Origin: Dehalococcoidales bacterium
Lineage (GTDB): Bacteria > Chloroflexota > Dehalococcoidia > Dehalococcoidales > RBG-16-60-22
DNA: 13,978 nt
Assembly: GCA_030639445.1 (NCBI GenBank)
Contig: DAOWCR010000014.1
Coordinates: 1 to 13,978, forward strand
Reading direction: 5' to 3'
A program made the translations under genes and the position numbers. The notes below the pieces were generated by a model. The model saw only the letters and a list, made by a program, of their open reading frames with translations, had not been told where the DNA came from and did not search any database. Of this stretch, positions 7,019-13,978 are shown in pieces. Within the stretch, counting starts at the first letter, position 1. Each line of letters starts with the position of its first letter.

Positions 7019-8386
7019 TTACAGGAATTCCTTTTCAAAATCGGTGAGGGCATCATCCAGCATATCGAAGGCGGTGTCTATCTCACTCTCGGTGATGATA
7101 AAAGGCGGTGAGACCAGGAAATGGTCTCCCCTCACCCCGTTGTCCACCCCGGTGGTGGGATAGACCATGCATCCCTTCTGCATGGCTATCTGCTGCAGAC
7201 GGTTGGCCACTCTCAGCGCCGGGTCGAAGGGCTCCTTCGTTTCCCTGTTTTTCACCAGCTCTATGCCCATAAGCAGTCCCTTACCGCGAATATCCCCGAC
7301 ACTGGGGTGATGGGAGAGCTTTTCCCTGCCCCGCTGGAAAAAGTGCTCCCCCAGCCGGGCGCTGCGTTCTACCAGGCCTTCCTTCTCGATGATATCGAGA
7401 ACGGTCAGACAGGCCGTGGCCGAAACCGGATTGCCCTCCATGGTGAAGCCGTGGATAAAGCTGGCGCCTTTCCGGGTAAAGACCTCCCCGATTTTCCCAT
7501 CAATAATGGCCACGGCCATCGGAGAGTAGCCGCCGGTCATGCCCTTGGCCGAGGTTAATATATCGGGATTGACCCCCCAGTGCTCGATGCCGAACCACTT
7601 GCCGGTCCGGCCGAACCCGCAGATAATCTCATCGTCAATGAAGAGCACGTCGTGCTTATCACATATCTCCCGGATAATGGGGTAATATTCCGGCACCGGC
7701 ACCATACAGGCCGAGGCAGCCCCGCCGATAGGCTCGGCCATAAAGGCGGCAACGTACCGGGCGCCTACCTGGTTGATTATTTCCTCCAGGGCCCAGGCGC
7801 AGCGGATATTACAGCCCGGATAGCTCATCCGGTAGGGACAGCGGTAGCACAACGGGGCGCCTATCTTGGGCCACTGGTGCAGCAGTTGGGTAAACTTGAG
7901 GCGGCGGACGGTATGCCCCGAGGCGGACAGGGCGCCCAGTGTCATGCCGTGATAGCTCTGCCACCTCGATATCACCATGTATTTTTCCGGGTTGCCTCTT
8001 TCCACGTGGTACTGATGGGCGACCTTTATGGCCGTCTCGTTGGCCTCCGAGCCGCTATTGCAAAACTGGCACAGCGTAAGGTTGGGCGGAGACACCTTGA
8101 TGATACGGTCGGCCAGGGCCAGTAACGGTTCGTTCAGCCAGAAACCGCGAAAGAAAAAGGATACTTTTTCCATCTGGCCCATCATCGCCTCTCTGACCCT
8201 CTTGTCGCCGTGCCCGATAGAGACCACGTGCGGGCCGCCGCTGAAATCAATATACCTTTTGCCATCCTGGTCAAAAAGATAGATACCTTCGCCACGGTCA
8301 CAAATTACCTGCGGCAGGAGAGGCCCGTGAACGGTGCCAAAGACCTTGCCGGCCAGTTTTTGCGCCGCTGCTATTCGATTTGACAT
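7019..8386 (-). CDS. Class III PLP-dependent aminotransferase (first of three)
   Basis: PLP enzyme of the omega-amino acid/GABA/taurine aminotransferase group, which moves an amino group from an amine or amino acid to a 2-oxoacid. The 455 residues carry the phosphate-binding SGSEANE segment (111-117), SYHG (144-147), D252-E253 with GFGRTG (257-262), and the PLP lysine K281 (SAKG). A four-cysteine insert C180-x2-C183-x8-C192-x3-C196 follows the first part of the large domain; the same spacing recurs in the two other aminotransferases of the window. ATG 8384-8386 has AAGGAAG upstream. It is the first gene of the minus-strand operon, 59 bases from a strong divergent promoter. The substrate is not deducible. 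Confidence 0.9.
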   Translation of the reverse strand: MSNRIAAAQKLAGKVFGTVHGPLLPQVICDRGEGIYLFDQDGKRYIDFSGGPHVVSIGHGDKRVREAMMGQMEKVSFFFRGFWLNEPLLALADRIIKVSPPNLTLCQFCNSGSEANETAIKVAHQYHVERGNPEKYMVISRWQSYHGMTLGALSASGHTVRRLKFTQLLHQWPKIGAPLCYRCPYRMSYPGCNIRCAWALEEIINQVGARYVAAFMAEPIGGAASACMVPVPEYYPIIREICDKHDVLFIDDEIICGFGRTGKWFGIEHWGVNPDILTSAKGMTGGYSPMAVAIIDGKIGEVFTRKGASFIHGFTMEGNPVSATACLTVLDIIEKEGLVERSARLGEHFFQRGREKLSHHPSVGDIRGKGLLMGIELVKNRETKEPFDPALRVANRLQQIAMQKGCMVYPTTGVDNGVRGDHFLVSPPFIITESEIDTAFDMLDDALTDFEKEFL

Positions 8387-8444
8387 TCTTATCTTCCTTT
8401 CTCGATTATTCTTTCAGACGTGGCATCGCTACCATCTTTAGGGG

Positions 8445-8473
8445 ATATTAGGCTAAGAAGCACAGGTTGTCAA
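8445..8473 (-). promoter_or_regulatory. Sigma-70 promoter of the minus-strand operon
   Basis: Read on the minus strand, a perfect TTGACA -35 (8473-8468) is followed after exactly 17 bases by TAATAT (8450-8445), which matches the -10 consensus at four positions. Transcription would start near 8438 and give a leader of about 50 bases before the aminotransferase ATG at 8386. No alternative promoter of this quality is seen within the minus-strand operon, so it probably drives all seven genes. Confidence 0.7.
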
Positions 8474-8497
8474 CGCCGCCAATCACGCCGGGCGGCG
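8474..8497. repeat. Inverted repeat between the divergent promoters (possible operator)
   Basis: Two perfect 7-bp arms, CGCCGCC (8474-8480) and GGCGGCG (8491-8497), are separated by 10 bases. The repeat directly abuts the -35 of the minus-strand promoter and lies about 40 bases upstream of the plus-strand -35. That is a position from which a regulator could control both operons. The arms are simple GC-rich sequence, so a chance match is possible. Confidence 0.35.
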
Positions 8498-8538
8498 CCT
8501 CACTGGTAAAAAAGAAAAGTGCGGAAACCTCAGTTTTA

Positions 8539-8567
8539 TTGACACTTATCAGGCTAAACGATAGAAT
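8539..8567 (+). promoter_or_regulatory. Sigma-70 promoter of the plus-strand operon
   Basis: A perfect TTGACA (8539-8544) is followed after exactly 17 bases by TAGAAT (8562-8567), five of six matches to TATAAT. The expected start near 8574 gives a leader of about 94 bases before the aminotransferase ATG at 8668. It points away from the minus-strand promoter, with 65 bases between the two -35 elements, so the operons could share one regulator-binding region. Confidence 0.75.
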
Positions 8568-8618
8568 TTGATTTACCTGAGCCAAATGAGCGATGATGAA
8601 CACCGGACTTTGTTTCCG

Positions 8619-8637
8619 CAGTGTTCCGGAAGAACTG
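8619..8637 (+). promoter_or_regulatory. Dyad in the leader of the plus-strand operon
   Basis: An imperfect 19-base dyad in the untranslated leader has arms CAGT (8619-8622) and ACTG (8634-8637) enclosing the perfect 8-bp palindrome TTCCGGAA (8624-8631). Just before it, GTTTCCGCA (8612-8620) is the exact reverse complement of TGCGGAAAC at 8520-8528, so the promoter is bracketed by a 9-bp inverted pair. This could be an operator or a small leader hairpin; the sequence alone does not decide and chance is not excluded. Confidence 0.3.
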
Positions 8638-8667
8638 TTAAAAAATAAATATTCAGGGAGGGCAGAA

Positions 8668-10014
8668 ATGGTGAGTAAACGGACGGAAGAGCTTCTTGAT
8701 TTAGACCGCAAGTACCTGATACACGGTTTTGGCGTGGTCGGGGACGAAGAGGTGGGGCCGATTATCGAGAGAGCGGAAGGAATCAGGTGCTGGGACACGG
8801 AAGGCAATGCCTACTTCGATGCCGCTTCCCAGCAGACCAGCAATACCCTGGGCCACGGACAGAAAGACATTATCGATGCTATCTGCGAACAGGTACGGAA
8901 ACTGCAGTTCGCCCATCTCCTGGCGAAGCAGTCCAATGTCCCGATTATTGAGTATGCCCGGGATTTGGCCCGGGTGTCGCCGCCGGGATTGAAACACTTC
9001 TTCTTCAACAACGGGGGCACGGAAGCGGTGGAGACGGCTTTCAAGCTGGCCCGCCTATACTGGTGGAAACAGGGCAAGGGCAAGTATAAGATTATCAGCC
9101 TCCAGAATGCCTTTCACGGCGTTGGCCTGGGCTCGGTGCCCGCCACCAGAGTCGGCAGCGGCACCTTCTGGACCGGTTTCGCGCCGCTCGCCCCCGGCTT
9201 CATCCAGGCACCGTACTTTTACTGTAACCGCTGTCCCTTTCATTTGGAATATCCGGCCTGCGACATTCTATGCGCCCGCTACGTTGCGGAGATTATCAAA
9301 ACCGAGGGGGCGGACAGCGTGGCGGCTTACATTGCCGAGCCGGTGCTGGGGGCGGCCGGCAATATCGCCCCGCCACCGGAGTACTTCCCCATCGTGAGGC
9401 AGATATGCACCGACCACGATGTGTTCTTAATCGGCGACGAAATTCAGACCGGTTTCGGGAGAACGGGCAAGCTGTGGGCCCAGGAGCATTGGGGCGTTCA
9501 ATGGGACCTGATGACCATCGCCAAGGCGATTAACGGCTGCTACCTGCCTTTCGGCGCCACGCTGGTCAGCGACCGGATTTTCGAGGGCTTGAAGGGGGTA
9601 ATGCTGTGGCACGGCTTTACCCAGCACGGCAATCCCATCTCGGCGGCGGCGGCGAAGGCCGCCCTGAAACTAATCATCAGGGACAAGCTGGTGGAGAATG
9701 CGGAGAAGGTGGGCAACTATGTCCTGGAGCGTCTGAACGGTGAGTTTAAAGCCCTGCCCAATGTCAGTGACATCAGCGGCCATGGCCTGATGCTCGGTAT
9801 AGAGCTGGTCAGAGACCAGGCGGCCGGGACCCCGTTTGACACAGCCACCATGAGCCAGTGGCAGCGGGAACTGCTGCAAAAAGGCCTGTATGTCCGGTTA
9901 GCCCAGGCCAGGAACTATTCCCGCGTCCGGTTTAACCCACCCATCATCACCACCAAAGAAGAAGCCGACGAAATGCTGGACATCCTGCATCCGGCCATAG
10001 CTGGACTCAAGTAG
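8668..10014 (+). CDS. Class III PLP-dependent aminotransferase (second of three)
   Basis: PLP-dependent aminotransferase of the class III (omega-amino acid) family, first gene of the plus-strand operon. I start it at ATG 8668 because AGGGAGGG lies at 8655-8662; in-frame ATGs near 8593 fall in the leader and lack a binding site. The 448 residues show NNGGTEA (114-120) in the PLP-phosphate region, AFHG (148-151), D257-E258 with GFGRTG, and the PLP lysine K286 in IAKAING. The four-cysteine insert C186-x2-C189-x8-C198-x3-C202 matches its two neighbours in spacing. It differs from the first aminotransferase through much of the N-terminal region, so it probably has a different substrate. The lactate-racemase-family gene follows after 91 bases. 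Confidence 0.9.
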   Translation: MVSKRTEELLDLDRKYLIHGFGVVGDEEVGPIIERAEGIRCWDTEGNAYFDAASQQTSNTLGHGQKDIIDAICEQVRKLQFAHLLAKQSNVPIIEYARDLARVSPPGLKHFFFNNGGTEAVETAFKLARLYWWKQGKGKYKIISLQNAFHGVGLGSVPATRVGSGTFWTGFAPLAPGFIQAPYFYCNRCPFHLEYPACDILCARYVAEIIKTEGADSVAAYIAEPVLGAAGNIAPPPEYFPIVRQICTDHDVFLIGDEIQTGFGRTGKLWAQEHWGVQWDLMTIAKAINGCYLPFGATLVSDRIFEGLKGVMLWHGFTQHGNPISAAAAKAALKLIIRDKLVENAEKVGNYVLERLNGEFKALPNVSDISGHGLMLGIELVRDQAAGTPFDTATMSQWQRELLQKGLYVRLAQARNYSRVRFNPPIITTKEEADEMLDILHPAIAGLK

Positions 10015-10105
10015 AGATAATCCGCCCGCTAATATGGTGCGGCAATGGGACATCAGCCACCGGATAATGCTATGATGATAGCTAAGCATCGTAAGGGGGG
10101 AAAGT

Positions 10106-11407
10106 GTGAGCCGCCAGAGAAACAGCGACCATACGGTAAAAGTGCCTCAGCTTGCCTGGTGGGATGAATTTGAGGCCGAACTCAGTTTCCCCGAAAACTG
10201 GCAGGTAACCGCCTGCCGCATGCCGGGGCACGATGCCCCCAAGCTCGACGAGACGGGCTTTCGCCAGGCTTTCGCCAACCCCATCGGCACCCGGCCCATC
10301 CGGGAGCTGGCGCGGGGCAAGAAAAACGTGGTCATCGTGTTCGATGACATGAGCCGCCCCACCAAGATAGCCGAAATCGTGCCTTTTATCCTGGAGGAAC
10401 TGACCGAAGCCGGGGTGGCGGAAGAGAACATCCAGTTTATCTGCGCCCTGGGCACTCACGGCGCGCTGACCGCCTACGAGTTTGCCAAGAAGCTGGGGGA
10501 AGATGTGATTGCCCGCTTTAACGTTTACAATCATAACCCGTACGAGAACTGCACCTACGTCGGGACGACCCGCCGGGGTACGCCCGTCTCCCTGAATGAC
10601 GAATTCCTCAAGGCCGACCTGAAAATAGGCATCGGCGCGATAGTGCCGCACCAGAGCGCCGGCTTTGGCGGCGGCGGCAAGATAATCTTACCCGGCATCG
10701 CCTCTATGGAGACCATCATGCACAACCACGGGCCAGTGCGAAAGCGGGCGAAAGAGACGGGTGTGGAGAGCAATGCCGGTATGGGCCGATATGAAAATAA
10801 TGCCCAGCTTCTGGACATTGAAGAGGCGTGCCGGATGTCAGGGCTGGACGTTAAGATTGACGCCATTGTCAATATTCGGCGCGATACCACCGCCCTTTTC
10901 GTCGGCGAGCCTATCGCCCAGTACCACGAAGGGGTAAAACTGGCCAAAAAACATTATTATACTCCCACGCCGGAGAAGCCGGACGTGGTGGTAGGCAACT
11001 GCAACGCCAAGGTAAATGAGACCCTTATCGGCAAGATAGTGGCCGAATCGCTGGTGCCGGAGAGCGGCGGCACCCTGGTCATGATAACCAATAACCCCTG
11101 GGGCGAGGTCTGCCACTACCTGCGCCGGAGCTTCGGCCACCACATCGGCGGGCGAGCCTGCCGCGAACCCCAGCTATCACCCAGGATCAGGAAACTCATC
11201 CTCCAGATGCCCTATAAAAACAAGGTAAGCATCGACTGGCTGTGGCCGCTGGCCTCGGTAAACTGGGCCCGGACCTGGGAAGAGGTCAGGGCCATGCTTG
11301 AGGCGGACTACCCTGACGGCGCCAGAGTTGCCGTCATTCCCGACGCCACTATTCAATATTTTGACGTCGTCTCCACGCTTTTTGTCGATGTCAAACCATC
11401 GAAATAA
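10106..11407 (+). CDS. larA: LarA-family nickel-pincer 2-hydroxyacid racemase/epimerase
   Basis: Homologue of lactate racemase LarA (formerly DUF2088). This family uses a nickel pyridinium pincer cofactor attached to a lysine and inverts C2 of lactate or other 2-hydroxyacids by hydride transfer. The GTG start at 10106 is preceded by AAGGGGGG at 10093-10100. In the 433 residues I match the key Lactobacillus LarA positions by spacing: R84 (DDMSRP), H118 (LGTHG), H182 (VPHQSAGF), cofactor lysine K192 (GGGGK) and nickel ligand H208. The distances 182-192-208 equal the known 174-184-200. All residues for an active Ni enzyme are therefore present. The cofactor genes larB, larC and larE are not in this window. 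The substrate is probably not plain lactate given the neighbours, but that is inference. Confidence 0.88.
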   Translation: MSRQRNSDHTVKVPQLAWWDEFEAELSFPENWQVTACRMPGHDAPKLDETGFRQAFANPIGTRPIRELARGKKNVVIVFDDMSRPTKIAEIVPFILEELTEAGVAEENIQFICALGTHGALTAYEFAKKLGEDVIARFNVYNHNPYENCTYVGTTRRGTPVSLNDEFLKADLKIGIGAIVPHQSAGFGGGGKIILPGIASMETIMHNHGPVRKRAKETGVESNAGMGRYENNAQLLDIEEACRMSGLDVKIDAIVNIRRDTTALFVGEPIAQYHEGVKLAKKHYYTPTPEKPDVVVGNCNAKVNETLIGKIVAESLVPESGGTLVMITNNPWGEVCHYLRRSFGHHIGGRACREPQLSPRIRKLILQMPYKNKVSIDWLWPLASVNWARTWEEVRAMLEADYPDGARVAVIPDATIQYFDVVSTLFVDVKPSK

Positions 11408-11436
11408 TTAATAATTAAGACACAGGAGGTAAGGCC

Positions 11437-12528
11437 GTGAAAGGAAAGATTGCCGTCGGGCCAGGTGATGGCATCGGTCCGGAAATTATTGACGAGGGAG
11501 TTAAAGTTCTCCAGGCCGTGGCCGGGAAATACGGCCATGATTTTGAATTAACTTATGTCGATATTGGCGGTGTCGCCATTGACAAGCACGGCACGGCGCT
11601 TCCCGAGGCAAGCCTGCAAGCCTGCCAGGAGAGTGACGCGATACTCTTCGGCGCCGCCGGCGGCCCGAAGTGGGACTACCCGGGGTCAAAGGAGCAGGCA
11701 ACTTACGGAGTGCTGCTGCTGCGCCAGCGATTCGGACTCTTCGCCAACCTGCGCCCGATAAAGGTCTTCCCGTCCATGGTCAACTGCTCTCCGGTCAAAC
11801 CGGAAATAGTCAAAGACGTGGACTTAATCGTCGTCCGCGAAAACACCGGCGGGGCTTACTTCGGTGAGCCGAAGAAACAGTGGCAAACCGCCGAAGGGCG
11901 TGCCGCCGTGGACAGTATGCTCTACTCGGAAAAAGAAATTGAACGAATTATTCGGGTAGGCTTTGAGCTGGCCCGGTCAAGACGTAAGAAGCTGTGTTCC
12001 GCGGACAAGGCTAACGTGCTGGAGTCATCCCGGCTATGGCGCCAGATTGCCAATGAGCTGGCCCCGGAGTACCCGGACGTGACGCTGGAGCATGCCTATG
12101 CCGATGCCTGCGCCATGTGGCTGCTGAAACGGCCCAGAGACTTTGATGTCCTGGTCATGTCAAACCTTTTTGGCGACATCATCAGTGACGAGGCTTCGGT
12201 GCTGGCCGGTTCCCTGGGTATGCTGTCCTCGGCCCAGATAGCCGGCTCGGGCATCGGCGGCACCACCTTCGGTTTCTACGAGTCAAGTCACGGCAGCGCC
12301 CCGAAGCATGCCGGGAAGAATATCGCCAACCCGATTGCCACTATTTTCAGCGTTGCCATGATGCTGCGGTACACCTTCGGCCTGACCGAGGAAGCGAAAG
12401 GCATCGAGGCCGCCGTGGAGAAGACCGTGGCCACCCACCGCACCTACGACATTATGGAAGAGGGCAAGACCAAAGTCGGCACCCGGGAGATGGGCGACCT
12501 GATAGCGAAGGCAATAGCCACCGCCTGA
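11437..12528 (+). CDS. 3-Isopropylmalate (LeuB)/isocitrate-family decarboxylating dehydrogenase
   Basis: Beta-decarboxylating dehydrogenase: it oxidises a 2-hydroxyacid carrying a 3-carboxyl group and releases CO2, using NAD(P)+ and Mg2+/Mn2+. The GTG start at 11437 has AGGAGGT at 11424-11430. The 363 residues hold the full catalytic set when aligned to Thermus LeuB: R96, R106, R134, Y141, K191, D223, D247, D251. Overall it resembles LeuB (GLFANLRP, SNLFGDI). Three features depart from LeuB: T89 where LeuB has a glutamate that helps define the isopropyl pocket, REN instead of REL at 134-136, and K290-H291 (APKHAG) where NAD-linked LeuB has APDIAG and NADP-linked isocitrate dehydrogenases have APKYAG. 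No leuA, leuC or leuD is nearby. Leucine synthesis is possible, but a catabolic substrate such as a malate or tartrate analogue seems more likely. Confidence 0.87.
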   Translation: MKGKIAVGPGDGIGPEIIDEGVKVLQAVAGKYGHDFELTYVDIGGVAIDKHGTALPEASLQACQESDAILFGAAGGPKWDYPGSKEQATYGVLLLRQRFGLFANLRPIKVFPSMVNCSPVKPEIVKDVDLIVVRENTGGAYFGEPKKQWQTAEGRAAVDSMLYSEKEIERIIRVGFELARSRRKKLCSADKANVLESSRLWRQIANELAPEYPDVTLEHAYADACAMWLLKRPRDFDVLVMSNLFGDIISDEASVLAGSLGMLSSAQIAGSGIGGTTFGFYESSHGSAPKHAGKNIANPIATIFSVAMMLRYTFGLTEEAKGIEAAVEKTVATHRTYDIMEEGKTKVGTREMGDLIAKAIATA

Positions 12529-12575
12529 AGATACCGGCGTTTTTCTGCCGATGGATAAATAACCATTGCCTCTTC

Positions 12576-12595
12576 CACCGGAACCGGTGACCGGA
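12576..12595 (+). repeat. Short palindrome with repeated ACCGG units before the third aminotransferase
   Basis: In the 101-base gap between the LeuB-like gene and the third aminotransferase, CACCGG (12576-12581) and CCGGTG (12584-12589) form a 6-bp inverted repeat with a 2-base centre. A third ACCGG copy follows at 12590. There is no T-run after it, so it is not a typical terminator; it could be an operator or mRNA hairpin, or chance in GC-rich DNA. Confidence 0.25.
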
Positions 12596-12629
12596 TATAG
12601 TCTGGATTAAAACAGGAGGTGTGACTGAC

Positions 12630-13978
12630 ATGAAATCTAACGAAGTAGCTAAGCTGGTAGCGACCGCCAGGGAGTATTTGTGGCCGGCCTTTGGCCGAGA
12701 CGCCTCATTCTTTGGCCGCCCGGTATCAATTGTTAAGTCGGCGGAGGGACGGCACATCGTTGACAGTTTTGGTAATCGCCTGCTGGAGCCGAACTCGGCC
12801 GGCGGGGCGGTTCCCCTCGGCTTCAACCTCCCGGAACTCATGGCCGCCGTCTCCCAACAGATGAAAAATATCGCCAATACTACGCCCAGCCTGTTTGTGC
12901 CCACGGAACCGGTGGTGTGGCTTGCCCAGAAAATCGCCGCCCGGTCTCCCGGCAGTCTGAAATACACCATATTCGGCAGTAACGGCACCGATGCCAATGA
13001 AGCCGCCATCAAGATAGCCCGGCACTACTGGAAGATAATGGGCCAGGGAAGCAAGTACAAGATAATCCACCGCTACCCGGGTGACTACCACGGCATGAGC
13101 CTGAGTACGGCCAGCGCCAGCGGCCATACCTTCCGCCGGGCGCCCTTTGAACCGCTCATGGCCGGCTTTGTCGCTTTTCACGCGCCGAACTGCTATCGCT
13201 GCCCGTTCCACCTGCGCCATCCCGAGTGCAACCTCCTGTGCGCCGAGGAATTCCGCCAGGTCATCGAGTTTGAAGACCCGTCAACTATCGCCGCCTTTAT
13301 CGGCGAGGCCACCAATACCGGCCTGGGCATCATACCACCGCCGCCCGGATATATGCCGCGGATTCGCGACCTCTGTGACGAGTATGAGATTCTGATGATT
13401 ATGGACGAGGTCATTACCGGCTTCGGCAAGACCGGATTCTGGTTTGAATGCGAAAAATACGGGATTGTACCCGATATGATTGCCATGGGCAAGGGTATAT
13501 CCTGGGGCTGCGGGCCGCTGGCGGGCACGCACGTCAAAAGCGAGATTACCGAGGTGTTCACCGGCGAGAACACCCTGCAGCACGGCTATACTTTCGGCGG
13601 TATGGGTTATCTGGCGGCGGCGGGAATAGCGGGCATTGATTACGTGGAGAAGCATAACCTGCTGGCCCGGGCCGCAAAGATAGGCGAGATAATGACGCGA
13701 GAACTTGGCGCCATCAAAGACAAATCGCCGGTAGTGGGTGATGTCCGCGTCAACGGGGTCCTGGCCGGCGTGGAGTTTGTCCGGGACAAGACCACCAGAG
13801 AGAAGTTTGCCGACCGCGCCGCCGTAGCCAACCTCGTCGTTAAAGTCGGCCTGGAAAACGGAGTGCTGCTCCCCTGCTCGACCTGGTACGGAGACATAAT
13901 CACGCTGATGATACAATTAACCATGACCGATGACGAACTGGGTATGGTCTGCAACGCCATTGAGAAGGCGGCGGCCGA
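12630..13978 (+). CDS. Class III PLP-dependent aminotransferase (third of three), cut by the window end
   Basis: The frame from ATG 12630 stays open for 449 codons to the last base, so only the extreme C-terminus is missing for a family of about 450 residues. AGGAGGT at 12614-12620 sets the start; an in-frame GTG at 12621 lies too close to it. Visible motifs are GSNGTDANE (116-124) in the PLP-phosphate region, DYHG (152-155), D259-E260 with GFGKTG (264-269), and PLP lysine K288 (MGKG). The cysteine insert C188-x2-C191-x8-C200-x3-C204 matches the two other aminotransferases here. The SNGTDA segment resembles that of glutamate-1-semialdehyde aminomutase-like and related branches rather than the SGSEA of the first gene, so a distinct substrate, or an aminomutase role, is possible. 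Confidence 0.88.
   Translation, partial: MKSNEVAKLVATAREYLWPAFGRDASFFGRPVSIVKSAEGRHIVDSFGNRLLEPNSAGGAVPLGFNLPELMAAVSQQMKNIANTTPSLFVPTEPVVWLAQKIAARSPGSLKYTIFGSNGTDANEAAIKIARHYWKIMGQGSKYKIIHRYPGDYHGMSLSTASASGHTFRRAPFEPLMAGFVAFHAPNCYRCPFHLRHPECNLLCAEEFRQVIEFEDPSTIAAFIGEATNTGLGIIPPPPGYMPRIRDLCDEYEILMIMDEVITGFGKTGFWFECEKYGIVPDMIAMGKGISWGCGPLAGTHVKSEITEVFTGENTLQHGYTFGGMGYLAAAGIAGIDYVEKHNLLARAAKIGEIMTRELGAIKDKSPVVGDVRVNGVLAGVEFVRDKTTREKFADRAAVANLVVKVGLENGVLLPCSTWYGDIITLMIQLTMTDDELGMVCNAIEKAAA

Noticed and set aside
8593..8667. N-terminal extension of the second aminotransferase from upstream in-frame ATGs
   Set aside because: These codons fall in the leader just after the promoter and have no binding site, whereas ATG 8668 has AGGGAGGG five bases ahead.
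10067..10089. GCTAT/ATAGC inverted repeat and a TATGAT hexamer upstream of the LarA-family gene, as terminator or internal promoter
   Set aside because: The stem is only 5 bp with no T-run, and no acceptable -35 lies 16-18 bases upstream of TATGAT.
12573..12601. Possible promoter ahead of the third aminotransferase (TATAGT at 12596-12601)
   Set aside because: The matching -35 position reads TTCCAC, too weak to support a promoter; the gene can be served by the operon promoter.

Overview
The window looks like a chromosomal stretch from an anaerobic, moderately GC-rich bacterium. Start sites are preceded by strong AGGAGG-type ribosome binding sites, several genes start with GTG, and two sigma-70-like promoters can be read directly. 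A four-subunit pyruvate-type ferredoxin oxidoreductase points to anaerobic metabolism. The overall flavour (archaeal-type PorCDAB, several class III aminotransferases, a LarA homologue) would fit a Dehalococcoidia/Chloroflexota-like genome. That placement is a guess from gene content, not from a marker gene.

Left end (1-1742, + strand): a two-component pair. It consists of a PAS-type sensor histidine kinase, broken by an in-frame amber codon at 869-871, and a single-domain response regulator. The PAS half of the kinase (about 39% GC) and the kinase half (about 59% GC) differ sharply in composition, with the switch exactly at the PAS/linker boundary.

Middle (8386 down to 1797, - strand): a seven-gene operon. 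In transcription order it encodes a class III aminotransferase, a UxaA/SuyB-family lyase large subunit, PorC-PorD-PorA-PorB (2-oxoacid:ferredoxin oxidoreductase, with overlapping start and stop codons throughout), and a zinc-dependent medium-chain alcohol dehydrogenase. Right (8668 to the window end, + strand): a second, divergent operon with another class III aminotransferase, a LarA-family nickel-pincer racemase/epimerase, a LeuB/isocitrate-type decarboxylating dehydrogenase, and a third class III aminotransferase cut by the window edge. The two operons are fired back to back from the 281-bp gap at 8387-8667. It holds two well-formed promoters (TTGACA, 17-bp spacer, -10) facing away from each other, with dyad sequences between and just downstream of them.

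Taken together, the two operons look like one catabolic module for an amino and/or 2-hydroxy acid: transamination, racemisation or epimerisation at C2, dehydration or elimination, NAD(P)-linked oxidation or oxidative decarboxylation, and ferredoxin-linked conversion of the resulting 2-oxoacid to an acyl-CoA. The substrate cannot be read from the sequence. The combination, the missing SAF-domain partner of the lyase, the missing Lar cofactor genes and the hybrid active site of the LeuB-like enzyme make it the most interesting part of the window. No RNA genes, insertion sequences or CRISPR arrays were seen. No gene-free stretch exceeds 300 bases; the longest is the divergent promoter region.
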